This document shows, in pieces, positions 42,818-51,978 of a DNA stretch of 64,000 nucleotides. Position 1 is the first letter of the stretch; every line of letters starts with the position of its first letter. The notes under the pieces are model-generated. The model did not search any database and was not told where the DNA came from. It was given only the letters and a program-made list of their open reading frames with translations. The position numbers and the translations under genes are program-made. The stretch spans positions 1-64,000 of the forward strand of contig DDWL01000061.1 in NCBI GenBank assembly GCA_002345675.1. The letters run 5' to 3'. This stretch comes from Bacteroidales bacterium UBA2287 (lineage in GTDB: Bacteria; Bacteroidota; Bacteroidia; Bacteroidales; Tenuifilaceae).

Positions 42818-42927
42818 CAAATGTAAATCAAACAATTTATGTTTACAAAATAATCAGTAAGCAATATGTAAACTTTAGTGATTACATATGTATACGGATA
42901 TTTGTACTCATTTAATAGTTTACATAT
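42818..42927 (-). promoter_or_regulatory. XRE gene promoter with TTTACAT-type operator cluster
   Basis: On the minus strand TTTTG (42850-42846), 20 bases, then TACATTTG (42825-42818) is a textbook Bacteroidetes promoter. Between them lies the imperfect palindrome GTAAA-N14-TTTAC (42823-42846). Upstream, ATATGTAA (42864-42871) and TTACATAT (42882-42889) form a perfect inverted repeat with a 10-base spacer, and a further GTTTACATAT is at 42918-42927. The repeated element suggests several bound dimers of the XRE protein. Confidence 0.6.
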
Positions 42928-43937
42928 TAAAACAAGGAATAGATGTTGCAGAATTGCCTTTGATTGAAAAGTGCTTACCTAACTTGTCGCTATAGTTTCG
43001 AAAAATAAAGGTGATTTTAGCAATAATTATTTCTGAATTAGCAATTCGTAATGCTTTAGCCGCCATTAACAACTAATAAGCCTATAAATAGCTTGAAAGC
43101 GCATGAATTAAAATGCAATAATATTGAGGTTGAACAACTTTAGTTGAAGATGAAATTCGTTCCAATTAAGCTGTTTCTAAAATAAGTATAACCCTATTAA
43201 ACAGCATAAAGTATATGCTTTCTCGTTCTAATCCCACACATTATTGCCTTTAAAAGCCAAAATATTAGATTATGCCAAACAATTTAGTAAGTTATTGTAT
43301 TATTGAATTTTAGCATGCTATGCATTAAATTAAAATTGATACCATACGCTATTAAGTACTGGTATTCATATAAATACAATAATAATACGTAATGATATGC
43401 CTATGCAATACACAATATTTATGATAATCTTATACATTGAATTTAAGTAAATTTTATAAGTAACTAATATAGAGTTAAATATAATATTAAGTTGTGCACA
43501 CATGACACATCAACTAATATTTAGCCATAGGTGATTTTTGGTGCGGTTGCATAATGTAATCAAGATATAATTTCGATAGGAATGGTGTTATCTGTGAGCA
43601 TGAATTACCATACATTAGTCGTTGTTATATGTAGAACAACCAAATGTTTACACATACATACAGTGTTCTTGTGAACAACTACTATTTTTTTTGTTATTCT
43701 AAAATGCTAGGGATATTTGAAGCAAATGAAATTTATTAAACCAGATATACTAAGGAAATGCTGTTAATGAAAAGAGAATTTAACGGCTAAGCACTGTATG
43801 ATAGTTATTTAAGAGCAATATTGGTACAAAAAAAAGTAACCACTCTACTCCCATTCGAAGTTAAGTGGCTACAGCAATTGTTATACTAAAAAGTATTTAA
43901 CATAAATAAGGAACGAGATTCCTTAAAATTTTAAAAG
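42928..43937. other. ORF-free AT-rich region, about 1 kb
   Basis: No reading frame with protein character is found on either strand. The sequence is AT-rich with many small inverted repeats, for example GTTGTT-N8-AACAAC (43621-43640), and no clear tRNA or known riboswitch. It contains a segment resembling a decayed 5S rRNA near 43838-43887. It may be a degenerate former gene region or carry an unknown small RNA. Confidence 0.45.
43838..43887 (+). pseudogene. Possible 5S rRNA-like fragment, degenerate
   Basis: The stretch CTCCCATTCGAAGTTAAG resembles the central part of bacteroidetal 5S rRNA, where CTCTTCCCATTCCGAAC and GAGAAGTTAAG are joined. Loss of about seven bases between two GAA repeats would give it. 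Flanking GTGGCTACAGCAATTGTTATAC is loosely like the next 5S segment. The outer stem cannot be found. The match is short and by eye. Confidence 0.3.
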
Positions 43938-44334
43938 AAAAAGCAGACCTATAAGCCGGGTTCTGTTCTGCAAACGAATTTACAGCTTCTACCATTAATC
44001 TAGGTTTATTGTTGCCAATAAACTCGAGCGACCTACCCTTCGTAACTTTAGCGAACTAAATCCAGACGAGCCGCCCGGTAATTCCGGCTAACCGAAATAA
44101 TTACGATATACATGGTCTTACACCCCATGAGACGTACGGCTCTCGCTGTTGCCAACGAGACCGGTGGGCTCTTACCCCGCCTTTTCACCCTTACCAACCC
44201 CCGAAGGGCTTGGCGGTCGTTTTCTGTTACGTTGCTATGCTCTCACGAACATTTTCCCGTTAGGAAACATGGTGCCCTGTGGTGCCCAGACTTTCCTCCC
44301 TGTCGAAACAGAGCGGTAGAACGGTCTGCTTTTA
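43938..44334 (-). ncRNA. rnpB: RNase P RNA, class A
   Basis: The catalytic RNA of RNase P, about 397 nt, read on the minus strand, starting GCAGACCGTTCTACCGCTCT. The universally conserved P4 segment GAGGAAAGTCTGGGCACCAC occurs near the 5' end, and the 3' conserved region has ACAGAACCCGGCTTATAGG and ends GTCTGC, which pairs with the 5' GCAGAC to close helix P1. It matures tRNA 5' ends. The ends are set by the P1 pairing and are accurate to a few bases. An antisense open frame across it on the plus strand is not a gene. Confidence 0.95.
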
Positions 44335-44371
44335 TGCTACAAAGGTAGTGCAATAAGTTTTAAATACTCTG

Positions 44372-45469
44372 TTATCGAAGAAAAACCATGGTTGCACCAT
44401 ATCCGTACTCGCGAAACGAGGCATCCTGATACCTTAGTTTTGGGTAACTTTTTGCAAGCTCTTTAAGAACTTCGTGTTTTAGCTTACCATTTCCAACTCC
44501 GTGAATAAACACAATTTTCTTCGACTTGGAGTTTAAGGCTGTATCGAGCGAAACCTTAAATCGTGCCATTTGTATATCGAGCATTTCGGTTGGCGAAAGA
44601 TTCGATGTGCTGTCGACAAGTTCGTGAATATGCAAATCGACTTCTACAATTTCATCGTCATTTTCGACCTTCTTTTCTGGAATTGGCTTAATATCCTTAC
44701 TTAAAATAGATTCGCTTATTGCTTCACTAGTTAACGATTTAAGAACTTCCTCTTTTTTACTATCGGCTATTGAAACTATCATAGCGCTTTCGTCGAAAAA
44801 GTCGTTCTCGGTGTAGCTCCCTTTTCGATAGAACTTGGCAGGATTTATGGCTAAATCGTAATACTCGGGTTGGTGCGGTTTGTATGCAGTATTTTTAAAA
44901 AACAGAATCTGGAAATTAAGCGTTAGCTCAGCGTTTAGGTCATTTTTCGATATTGTAGCTATTTCCTCCTTTGAATCGGAATATAGAAATCCTGCCTTTA
45001 AAGGAATTACGGTATCCTTTTCCCATTTCGAAACTACGTAAAAAAGTCGGTACGGGCTATCGTTAATAAGGTGAAGTGCTTGATCGGAGTCGCCAACATT
45101 ACTCTGATTTGTGGGCACAAAGGCTGCAAATAGTCCTAACAATTCGCCTTTAGGATCAATTTCGCCGGTCTTTTCGGAGTAATTAATTGAAACCTCAGGA
45201 CTCTCGCTTATTTGTTCAGGTACTGGAGCAATACTTTGGGCTGATGCCTTTTTTCTGTTACCCGTTTCGGTATACTCATCCTCAGGAAGTGCCGCAATTA
45301 GCGTATGATCGCCTTTGTTGTCAACCATTATTACCTCAGTTTCGAGTACTGGAATCTCAAAGCCATCTTGATTTGTAACTGCTATTGTTCGCTTATCGAT
45401 TATTCGAGTAACTTTTCCTCCGCCAACGTCGTTTAGAAAGCGAACCCTGTCTCCTACTTTGTATCTCAT
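44372..45469 (-). CDS. DUF2027 protein with C-terminal Smr domain
   Basis: 365 residues. The N-terminal 50 residues (RYKVGDRVRFLNDVGGGKVTRI) form a small barrel; a central DUF2027 beta domain follows (about 100-240). The C-terminal Smr domain (about 285-365) has VDLHIHELV, KIVFIHGVGNGKLKHEVL and the final GYGATMVFLR; such domains nick DNA or RNA or bind stalled-ribosome mRNA. Conserved across Bacteroidetes but uncharacterised. It lies 38 bases from rnpB on the same strand, and has its divergent partner queA upstream. Confidence 0.88.
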   Translation of the reverse strand: MRYKVGDRVRFLNDVGGGKVTRIIDKRTIAVTNQDGFEIPVLETEVIMVDNKGDHTLIAALPEDEYTETGNRKKASAQSIAPVPEQISESPEVSINYSEKTGEIDPKGELLGLFAAFVPTNQSNVGDSDQALHLINDSPYRLFYVVSKWEKDTVIPLKAGFLYSDSKEEIATISKNDLNAELTLNFQILFFKNTAYKPHQPEYYDLAINPAKFYRKGSYTENDFFDESAMIVSIADSKKEEVLKSLTSEAISESILSKDIKPIPEKKVENDDEIVEVDLHIHELVDSTSNLSPTEMLDIQMARFKVSLDTALNSKSKKIVFIHGVGNGKLKHEVLKELAKSYPKLRYQDASFREYGYGATMVFLR

Positions 45470-45527
45470 TATGTAATATGTTGTATTTCAGTTTATAGTT
45501 CAATTTTTTACTGCGTGCAAAATTAGC

Positions 45528-45535
45528 TATTTTTG
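45528..45535 (+). promoter_or_regulatory. Candidate -7 element of queA
   Basis: TATTTTTG matches TAnnTTTG only 10 bases before the ATG at 45546. If used, the message would be nearly leaderless, or translation begins further in, for instance at the GTG at 45585. Confidence 0.45.
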
Positions 45536-45545
45536 CCGACAGTTT

Positions 45546-46790
45546 ATGTATGCAAATCGTATCGGCCATTTAAATGACATTATTGTGTTAAATTTCCCCA
45601 AAGTTTATATTTCGGATTATAACTACAGCCTTCCCGACGAGCGGATTGCAAAATACCCACTTGAGCAGCGCGATATATCGAAATTGTTGGTTTATAAGAA
45701 TAAAACCATTACTGAACATACTTTTCGCAATGTAAGTGACCTAATACCTACCGATAGCCTTATAGTATTTAATAACACCAAGGTTGTTCAGGCAAGGTTA
45801 AATTTTAAAAGAGAAACAGGCGCCAGTATCGAAGTTTTTTTATTGGAACCTATTAATCCTGTTGATTATGCACAATCCTTTGCATCGACAAGTAATTGCA
45901 AATGGAAATGCATTGTTGGTAACTTAAAAAAGTGGAAAGGCGATATACTAAGGCTTGAAATTGATGGAACTTCGGCAATTCTTAATGCAGAAAAAGCAGG
46001 TATTAATGGTGAGGGAGTTGAAGTTGAGTTTAGCTGGAACGAAAACCTGTCGTTTGCCAGAGTAGTTGAAATTTGCGGCAAAGTGCCCATTCCTCCCTAC
46101 TTAAATAGAAAAGATGAAGCAGTTGACAAAAGTCGTTACCAAACAGTTTACGCCCAACCCGAGGGTTCAGTAGCTGCACCAACGGCTGGACTTCACTTTA
46201 CACCTGAACTTCTGCAAAAAATTAAACAAAATGACATTGAAACGGCTTCGGTAACGCTTCACGTTGGTGCAGGAACTTTTAAACCAGTAAAAGCCGAAAC
46301 CATTGTTGAGCACGAAATGCATACCGAGCATTTTTATGTAACAAAGGAACTGCTTCAAAGTATTTTAAGGAAAAAAGGAAAAATTTGCTCAGTAGGGACT
46401 ACAACTTTACGTTCACTTGAGAGTATTTATTGGCTTGGCGTTAAAGTAAATATGGGTATCGATTTGGCAAATAGTTTACATGTTAGTCAATGGGAACCAT
46501 ACAATCTTCCCAGCAGAATTAGTGTCGACGAATCGATTAATTCACTGCTAAACTGGATGAAAGGTAATGAAAAGGATTTTTTTGAAGCGGCTACACAAAT
46601 ATGCATAGTTCCAGGCTACGATTTTAAAATTGTAAACACTCTCATTACAAATTTCCATCAGCCAAAAAGTACCCTACTTTTGCTCGTATCGGCTTTTGTG
46701 GGCGAAGATTGGAAGCGAATATACAGCTATGCTCTCGAAAACGACTTTAGGTTTTTGAGTTACGGCGATAGTTCAATGTTGATTAGATGA
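45546..46790 (+). CDS. queA: tRNA ribosyltransferase-isomerase QueA
   Basis: 414 residues as drawn. QueA uses S-adenosylmethionine to add the epoxycyclopentane group to preQ1 at the tRNA wobble base, on the way to queuosine. The sequence has SDYNYSLPDERIAKYPLEQR, FNNTKVVQARL and the conserved APTAGLHFTPELL and VGAGTFKPV blocks. The ATG at 45546 gives about 14 extra residues compared with homologues; a GTG start at 45585 would match their length better. No other queuosine genes are in the window. The family occurs in short and long forms; this is closer to the long form. Confidence 0.92.
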   Translation: MYANRIGHLNDIIVLNFPKVYISDYNYSLPDERIAKYPLEQRDISKLLVYKNKTITEHTFRNVSDLIPTDSLIVFNNTKVVQARLNFKRETGASIEVFLLEPINPVDYAQSFASTSNCKWKCIVGNLKKWKGDILRLEIDGTSAILNAEKAGINGEGVEVEFSWNENLSFARVVEICGKVPIPPYLNRKDEAVDKSRYQTVYAQPEGSVAAPTAGLHFTPELLQKIKQNDIETASVTLHVGAGTFKPVKAETIVEHEMHTEHFYVTKELLQSILRKKGKICSVGTTTLRSLESIYWLGVKVNMGIDLANSLHVSQWEPYNLPSRISVDESINSLLNWMKGNEKDFFEAATQICIVPGYDFKIVNTLITNFHQPKSTLLLLVSAFVGEDWKRIYSYALENDFRFLSYGDSSMLIR

Positions 46791-46807
46791 TTTCTTCACC
46801 ACACGAT

Positions 46808-46852
46808 GCACATACCCCGATATCCCGATAGTTATCGGGAATCGGTGCACAA
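46808..46852. repeat. Nested palindrome between queA and ygiQ
   Basis: TGCAC and GTGCA flank CCCGAT/ATCGG arms and the inner CCCGATAGTTATCGGG palindrome (46824-46839). The inner unit matches the repeat at 29.31-29.41 kb and near base 100. Confidence 0.65.
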
Positions 46853-46870
46853 TAGCAAAAAATAAAAGGA

Positions 46871-48640
46871 ATGAAAAAGCAAGGAACATCGATGTTTTTA
46901 CCCACTTCGAAGAAGGAGATGGATGCGTTGGGTTGGGAACAGGCCGATGTTATTTTGTTTACAGGCGACGCATACGTCGACCACCCTGCCTTTGGTGCTG
47001 CTGTTATTGGACGGATTCTTGAGCGTGAGGGTTTTAAAGTAGCAATAGTGCCACAACCCAACTGGCGCGACGACCTAAGAGATTTTCGCAAATTGGGCAC
47101 TCCCCGACTATTTTTTGCAGTAACATCGGGCAATATGGACTCGATGATAAACCATTATACTGCAAATAAACGATTACGAAGCGACGATGCTTACACAGCA
47201 GGTGGCGAAGCTGGAAATCGTCCCGATTATGCTACAAAGGTTTACTCACAAATTATTAAAAAAATGTTTCCAGAGGTACCTCTGGTTATTGGTGGCATTG
47301 AAGCTTCGCTTAGGAGGTTTACACATTACGATTACTGGTCGAACTCACTATTACCTGGCATTCTTACCCAAACTCAAGCCGATTTGCTAATTTACGGTAT
47401 GGGCGAAAAGCCCATTGTTGAGCTGGCCAAGAGAGTTGCAGGTGGTGAATCGATACAGAGCATTGTGAATTTACCCCAAACGGCATTTATTACTTCAAAT
47501 AAGGATTTGTATTTAACTGATAGTAATAGTATTGTACTACATTCTTTTGAGAAATGTTTAAAGGATAAACTGCTTTTTGGCGAAAATTTTAAGGTAATCG
47601 AAGAGGAATCGAATAAACAAAAATCGACTGTTTTAGTTGAAGAAGCCGAAGGCTTACTCACGGTTGTAAATCCTCCATATGCGCCTGCAACCGAAACAGA
47701 AATGGATAGCTGGTTTAGTTTACCCTTTACACGGCTTCCGCACCCACGATATGGCAATAAAATTGTGCCTGCTTGGGAAATGATTAAATTCTCGGTTAAT
47801 ATTCATAGAGGCTGTTTTGGAGGATGTAGTTTCTGCACAATTTCGGCACATCAAGGGAAGTTTGTGGTTTCTCGCTCCGAAGACTCTGTAATGGAGGAAA
47901 TAGAAAAAGTAACACAAATGCCCGATTTTAAGGGCTACCTCTCCGATGTTGGTGGCCCTTCGGCTAATATGTACGGAATGCGAGGTATTGATGAGCGAAT
48001 TTGTGCCAAGTGCAAAAGACCCTCGTGTATTCATCCTGAGATATGTAAAAACCTAAATACCAGTCATAGCCGAATAGTTGGCCTATTTCAGAGAATTCGC
48101 ACCTTAAAAGCCATTAAAAAGGCTTTTGTGGGCAGCGGAATACGCTACGACCTTTTTATTAATAAGACCGATAGCGTTTCGCAGCAGTACTTTAGCGATT
48201 TGGTTCGGTTTCACGTGTCGGGAAGGCTAAAAGTTGCACCCGAGCATACCGAAGACCATGTTTTAATGGAGATGCGAAAGCCAAACTTCGAAATGTTTAA
48301 GAAGCTAAAACAGAACTTCGATAATATTAATCAGAAGTATACATTAAATCAGCAGCTTATACCCTATTTCATTTCAAGCCATCCCGGTTGCACATTGAAG
48401 GATATGGAGAACCTTGCAACAGAAACCCAGAAAATGAGGATAAACCTTGAGCAGGTTCAGGATTTTACACCAACTCCAATGACATTGGCCTCGACCATTT
48501 TTTATACTGGAGTTAACCCCTACACCAGCAAAAAGGTTTTTGTTGCTCGCGGCAAGGATGAAAAGTTGAAGCAGCGTAGCCACTTTTTTGGGGCAACTAA
48601 CAAACCCACTACAAAACCAAAGTATTTTAAACGAAAATAA
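46871..48640 (+). CDS. YgiQ-type radical SAM protein
   Basis: 589 residues matching the UPF0313/YgiQ family. The N-terminal half resembles a B12-binding-type Rossmann domain (ILFTGDAYVDHPAFGAAVIG and SLRRFTHYDYWSNSLLPG); the radical SAM motif is GCFGGCSFCTISAHQG near residue 316, and HTEDHVLMEMRKPNFEMF follows. A conserved C-terminal DUF3362-like region begins near 470. The role is unproven; some relatives are thought to act on tRNA or ribosomal substrates. It starts 81 bases after queA, so the two could be one transcript. Confidence 0.9.
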   Translation: MKKQGTSMFLPTSKKEMDALGWEQADVILFTGDAYVDHPAFGAAVIGRILEREGFKVAIVPQPNWRDDLRDFRKLGTPRLFFAVTSGNMDSMINHYTANKRLRSDDAYTAGGEAGNRPDYATKVYSQIIKKMFPEVPLVIGGIEASLRRFTHYDYWSNSLLPGILTQTQADLLIYGMGEKPIVELAKRVAGGESIQSIVNLPQTAFITSNKDLYLTDSNSIVLHSFEKCLKDKLLFGENFKVIEEESNKQKSTVLVEEAEGLLTVVNPPYAPATETEMDSWFSLPFTRLPHPRYGNKIVPAWEMIKFSVNIHRGCFGGCSFCTISAHQGKFVVSRSEDSVMEEIEKVTQMPDFKGYLSDVGGPSANMYGMRGIDERICAKCKRPSCIHPEICKNLNTSHSRIVGLFQRIRTLKAIKKAFVGSGIRYDLFINKTDSVSQQYFSDLVRFHVSGRLKVAPEHTEDHVLMEMRKPNFEMFKKLKQNFDNINQKYTLNQQLIPYFISSHPGCTLKDMENLATETQKMRINLEQVQDFTPTPMTLASTIFYTGVNPYTSKKVFVARGKDEKLKQRSHFFGATNKPTTKPKYFKRK

Positions 48641-48672
48641 GTGACTGTTTAATTTTTATTTGCAATAGCCAC

Positions 48673-48754
48673 GGGCTTTAGAGCCCAAATTAGTTGTTTG
48701 TTTGGCTAAAGCCAATTTATTTGATGAATTTTATCCACGGGCTAAAGCCCATGG
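48673..48754. repeat. Three clustered GGCTAAAGCC palindromes
   Basis: GGGCTTTAGAGCCC (48673-48686), TTGGCTAAAGCCAA (48702-48715) and CCACGGGCTAAAGCCCATGG (48735-48754) stand in the gap after ygiQ. The core is shared with 32351-32377. Confidence 0.65.
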
Positions 48755-48814
48755 CAATTATAATATATTTAATGAATCAAATTTAAACAGATTCTAAATT
48801 TCATTTCAACCCAA

Positions 48815-49369
48815 ATGGTTACCGAAGATATTAATAATAAGGAGTTTACTATGGATATGGGAATAGTAAACCTAATAGCCATTGTTTTAATAATACCAAT
48901 TGCGGTTGTTAGCATATTGCCATTTATTGTTTTTTGGGGTTTCGAAACATTTTCTATGGGTTGGGAAATTTTTCGAAGCTGGATACTTTTATTCTTACTT
49001 TTTGGTATAGTAGTTCACGAATTGCTTCACGGAGTAACCTGGAGTTTTTTTGCCGAAGGTGGATTTAAAACAATTAAATTTGGAGTAAACTGGAAGTTTT
49101 TAACCCCCTACTGCCATTGCAATGTTCCCTTAAAAGTAAAGCATTACGCAATTGGAGGCGCAATGCCATTGGTGGTTATGGGCATAATACCTATTCTGCT
49201 TGCCTTAGCCATAGGTAACGGAGGATTGCATTGTTTTGGAGTGTTTTTTACTTGGGCAGCTGGGGGCGATATTGTTGCACTTTTTATGCTCCGAAAATTA
49301 AATCGAAATTCGTACGTTTCGGATCATCCCGAAAAAATGGGGTTTTATATAAGTGAAGATGCAAATTAA
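48815..49369 (+). CDS. DUF3267 membrane protein with HExxH motif
   Basis: 184 residues with about four membrane helices (15-45, 52-70, 105-125, 130-150). The second bears HELLH (H68, E69, H72), a zinc-metalloprotease-like signature, with a possible third ligand later in HYAIGGAMPL. This is the DUF3267 family, distantly related to site-2-protease-type M50 peptidases. The substrate is unknown. The chosen start is the first ATG; a second ATG at 48851 (MDMGIV) would remove 12 polar residues. It stands alone between ygiQ and a sensor kinase on the other strand. Confidence 0.8.
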   Translation: MVTEDINNKEFTMDMGIVNLIAIVLIIPIAVVSILPFIVFWGFETFSMGWEIFRSWILLFLLFGIVVHELLHGVTWSFFAEGGFKTIKFGVNWKFLTPYCHCNVPLKVKHYAIGGAMPLVVMGIIPILLALAIGNGGLHCFGVFFTWAAGGDIVALFMLRKLNRNSYVSDHPEKMGFYISEDAN

Positions 49370-49426
49370 ACCTATTTATATATATCTGAAATAAAGATAT
49401 ATACGTATTTTAATATATAAACTAGT

Positions 49427-51595
49427 TTAAGCTTTTGGTAGTTTAAAGCAGAATTTACTGCCTACCCCTTCGGCGCTTTCTATTACAATTTCGGAACCAT
49501 GCTTTGCTGCAAATTCTTTACAAAGTAGCAGGCCTAGCCCAGTGCTAGGTTCGCCCTCGGTACCTGGTCGGCTAACTTTTCCGTCGATTTTAAATACATT
49601 CTGCTTAATATCACTCCCCATTCCAATACCTGTATCGCTTACAATAACTTCAACGGTACTATTTGAGTTATTGTGAACTATTAGTTCAATTTTCCCCTTA
49701 CGAGGTGTAAACTTAATGGCATTCGATATTAGATTACGGAAAATGGTCGATACCATTTCTTTGTCGACAAAAATATGAACACTATCGGGAATCGAATGGA
49801 ATAATTCAATTTCCTTAATGCTAGCCGATTCCTGAAGTGCAGACAGGCATTCGTTGCAAATTGAGGATAAGTTTTGGCAACTTGGCTGAAACTTTATAGT
49901 ACCCTGCTGAATTCGAGACCATTCCAAAAGATTTTCGAGTAATTTAAATGTATGAATTGCAGCATTATAAATATGTTTTGAGTACTCCGAAACTTCCTCT
50001 TTGGTAAATTCGTCTACTCTATTCTTAAGCAGCTCGCCAAAACCGATAATGGTGTTAAAGGGGCTTTTTAGGTCATGGGCAATTATCGAGAAAAATCGAT
50101 CCTTTGTAGCAATAAGTTCCTGAAGCCGCTCATTCTGTTCTTGTACATATTGTTCGGTTTTCTTTCTTTCAGTAATATCGAAAAAGCCAACGAGACTAGC
50201 ATAAACTTTTCCATTTGAGTCTGTTATTGGGCATCCAACAATTTCGAGTCGAAGCCTAGTGCCATTGGGTTGCCTTACTTCCATGTCGTCAATATGAGAA
50301 GATTCTCCAATCATTCCACGAGCTATTGGCATTTTTTCGGTTGGGTATCGTTGGTCGGTTCCAGCTATAAATGCTTCGTATACTTCCGAAAGGTTTTCCT
50401 TGGTTGCATCGGGTAAAATTCCTCTCCCCATTAACAGTTTAGCATGGTTGTTTACAATTATGGGTTTGCCATTTTCGGCATCGACCATAAAAATCCCAAT
50501 TGGAAGGTTGTCGAGCATTGCATTAATAAACCGACTTTGATCCTCAATTGTTTTTTCAGATTCCTTTTGTGCTGTAATGTCGCGTATTACAATAATTTGA
50601 CCCTGAAATACATTTTTTCGATCGTAAAATGGCGATAACCGGATTTCGTAAAAGGCTGCAATTCCCAATATTTCAGAATTATATTCGAGTACTATTCTTT
50701 CGTTTATATTAAGTTCATTACATTTTAGCTCATTCCAAAATAGTAATGCATCTTCGGCTTGCTCACCCATTTGTGCCTTTTTTAATTTTGTAAAGATTGA
50801 TGCCATTTCGTTGTAATCCACTAGAACTCCATTTTTATCGATTACAATAATTCCATCGGTCATATTTTCAAACAGCGAATCGCGAATTATGGGCACAAAA
50901 CGAAAAAGGTTGTACTGCCTAAGTCCAACGTACATTAATAAACCCGATATAACTGAAATGTATGGAGTTATATTTACATTTAGGTTTAAGAGCCCAAGCA
51001 TGTTGGGATGAAAAAGAGAATGAAGAATGAGTAAAATAAACGATCCAATAACTATTGACCCAATTTGCCTCCTGTAAATTCGCGATCCACTTATAAATAA
51101 GGCTATTAATACAATGTTAGCCAAAAACGAGCCAACAAGTATGTAAAACTGTTGAATGAAGTACCATATTTGGGGTGAATAGCCAAATGAAGATATTAAA
51201 TTTCCTTGATAAAAACTTGGATTGCTATAGAAAAGACTGTGATGGTTATTTGTTAAAAGTGCAATTACCGATAGAATTGGAATAATAAAGTAAAGAGGAA
51301 CGAATCGCTTTTTAAGAAAGTCGTAGTTCTCGATGTAGCTAAGAGCAAACATTATATAAAACGATGGGATAAACGACACTCCTATTCGTTCGATTTTAAA
51401 GAATAAAACAGCTTGAGCCAACGATGTGGCTGAAATATTTAATCCGTAACCAATAGTGTAAAGGGCAAAGCATAGTATTACAAACGAAAAAAGTTGAGCG
51501 CCCTTTGTTCTCCTTAGTTTAAGTACTAAGAAAAACAAGGCAATTAAAAATATTGCCGATAAAAATGCCAGTATAGAGTATGGGTTTAACTGCAT
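49427..51595 (-). CDS. Sensor histidine kinase with 7TM and two PAS domains
   Basis: 722 residues. Seven hydrophobic segments in the first ~225 residues fit the HisK-associated 7TM region. PAS domains follow at about 240-355 (FENMTDGIIVIDKNGVLVDY) and 360-480 (MLDNLPIGIFMVDAENGKP). The phosphoacceptor His lies in SIIAHDLKSPFNT near residue 505. The ATPase domain has NLISNAIKF, VSDTGIGMG and STGLGLLLC. It probably phosphorylates an unlinked response regulator. No receiver domain is fused and none is adjacent. Ligand unknown; the 7TM region suggests sensing within the membrane. Confidence 0.9.
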   Translation of the reverse strand: MQLNPYSILAFLSAIFLIALFFLVLKLRRTKGAQLFSFVILCFALYTIGYGLNISATSLAQAVLFFKIERIGVSFIPSFYIMFALSYIENYDFLKKRFVPLYFIIPILSVIALLTNNHHSLFYSNPSFYQGNLISSFGYSPQIWYFIQQFYILVGSFLANIVLIALFISGSRIYRRQIGSIVIGSFILLILHSLFHPNMLGLLNLNVNITPYISVISGLLMYVGLRQYNLFRFVPIIRDSLFENMTDGIIVIDKNGVLVDYNEMASIFTKLKKAQMGEQAEDALLFWNELKCNELNINERIVLEYNSEILGIAAFYEIRLSPFYDRKNVFQGQIIVIRDITAQKESEKTIEDQSRFINAMLDNLPIGIFMVDAENGKPIIVNNHAKLLMGRGILPDATKENLSEVYEAFIAGTDQRYPTEKMPIARGMIGESSHIDDMEVRQPNGTRLRLEIVGCPITDSNGKVYASLVGFFDITERKKTEQYVQEQNERLQELIATKDRFFSIIAHDLKSPFNTIIGFGELLKNRVDEFTKEEVSEYSKHIYNAAIHTFKLLENLLEWSRIQQGTIKFQPSCQNLSSICNECLSALQESASIKEIELFHSIPDSVHIFVDKEMVSTIFRNLISNAIKFTPRKGKIELIVHNNSNSTVEVIVSDTGIGMGSDIKQNVFKIDGKVSRPGTEGEPSTGLGLLLCKEFAAKHGSEIVIESAEGVGSKFCFKLPKA

Positions 51596-51978
51596 TTTAG
51601 TGCATGTTTTTTTGACGGAACTTTTTTTATTGTCAAAAAAGGCAAGTTAAAGGCAGGGAAAATATAGAAAGTTGAAATTGCAGAGATTTAATAATTAAAG
51701 TTATAACAAAACTATTGAATAGCAATAAAATAGAGTAACCTTTTTATCACTTAACAAAGTTGTAGTTCTTAACAATTAGAGTTAAACATTAGGCATTTAC
51801 TCCTTTTTTACATCTAATTATCAAATATCCTTTTTAAAAACAGCAAATGTCATAATGGCGCTAGTTATTTATTTTCAAATGCCAATATGGCATTTTTTAT
51901 GCAATTGCATTTAAATTGAATATTGTTAGTTGAAGTTTACAAATTTTAATGTTTAACTTAAATATGGAGGGTACAATC
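51596..51978. other. Gap between sensor kinase and hsp20
   Basis: No gene seen. It holds a hairpin AAATGCC-AATAT-GGCATTT (51877-51895) followed by TTT on the plus strand, which could be a leader hairpin or attenuator of hsp20, and probably the promoters of both divergent genes. No CIRCE sequence is present. GGAGGG (51967-51972) is a good Shine-Dalgarno for the hsp20 ATG at 51979. Confidence 0.45.

Noticed and set aside
44112..44348. 78-codon plus-strand open frame
   Set aside because: It lies antisense over rnpB, whose conserved P4 and P1 sequences explain the DNA.
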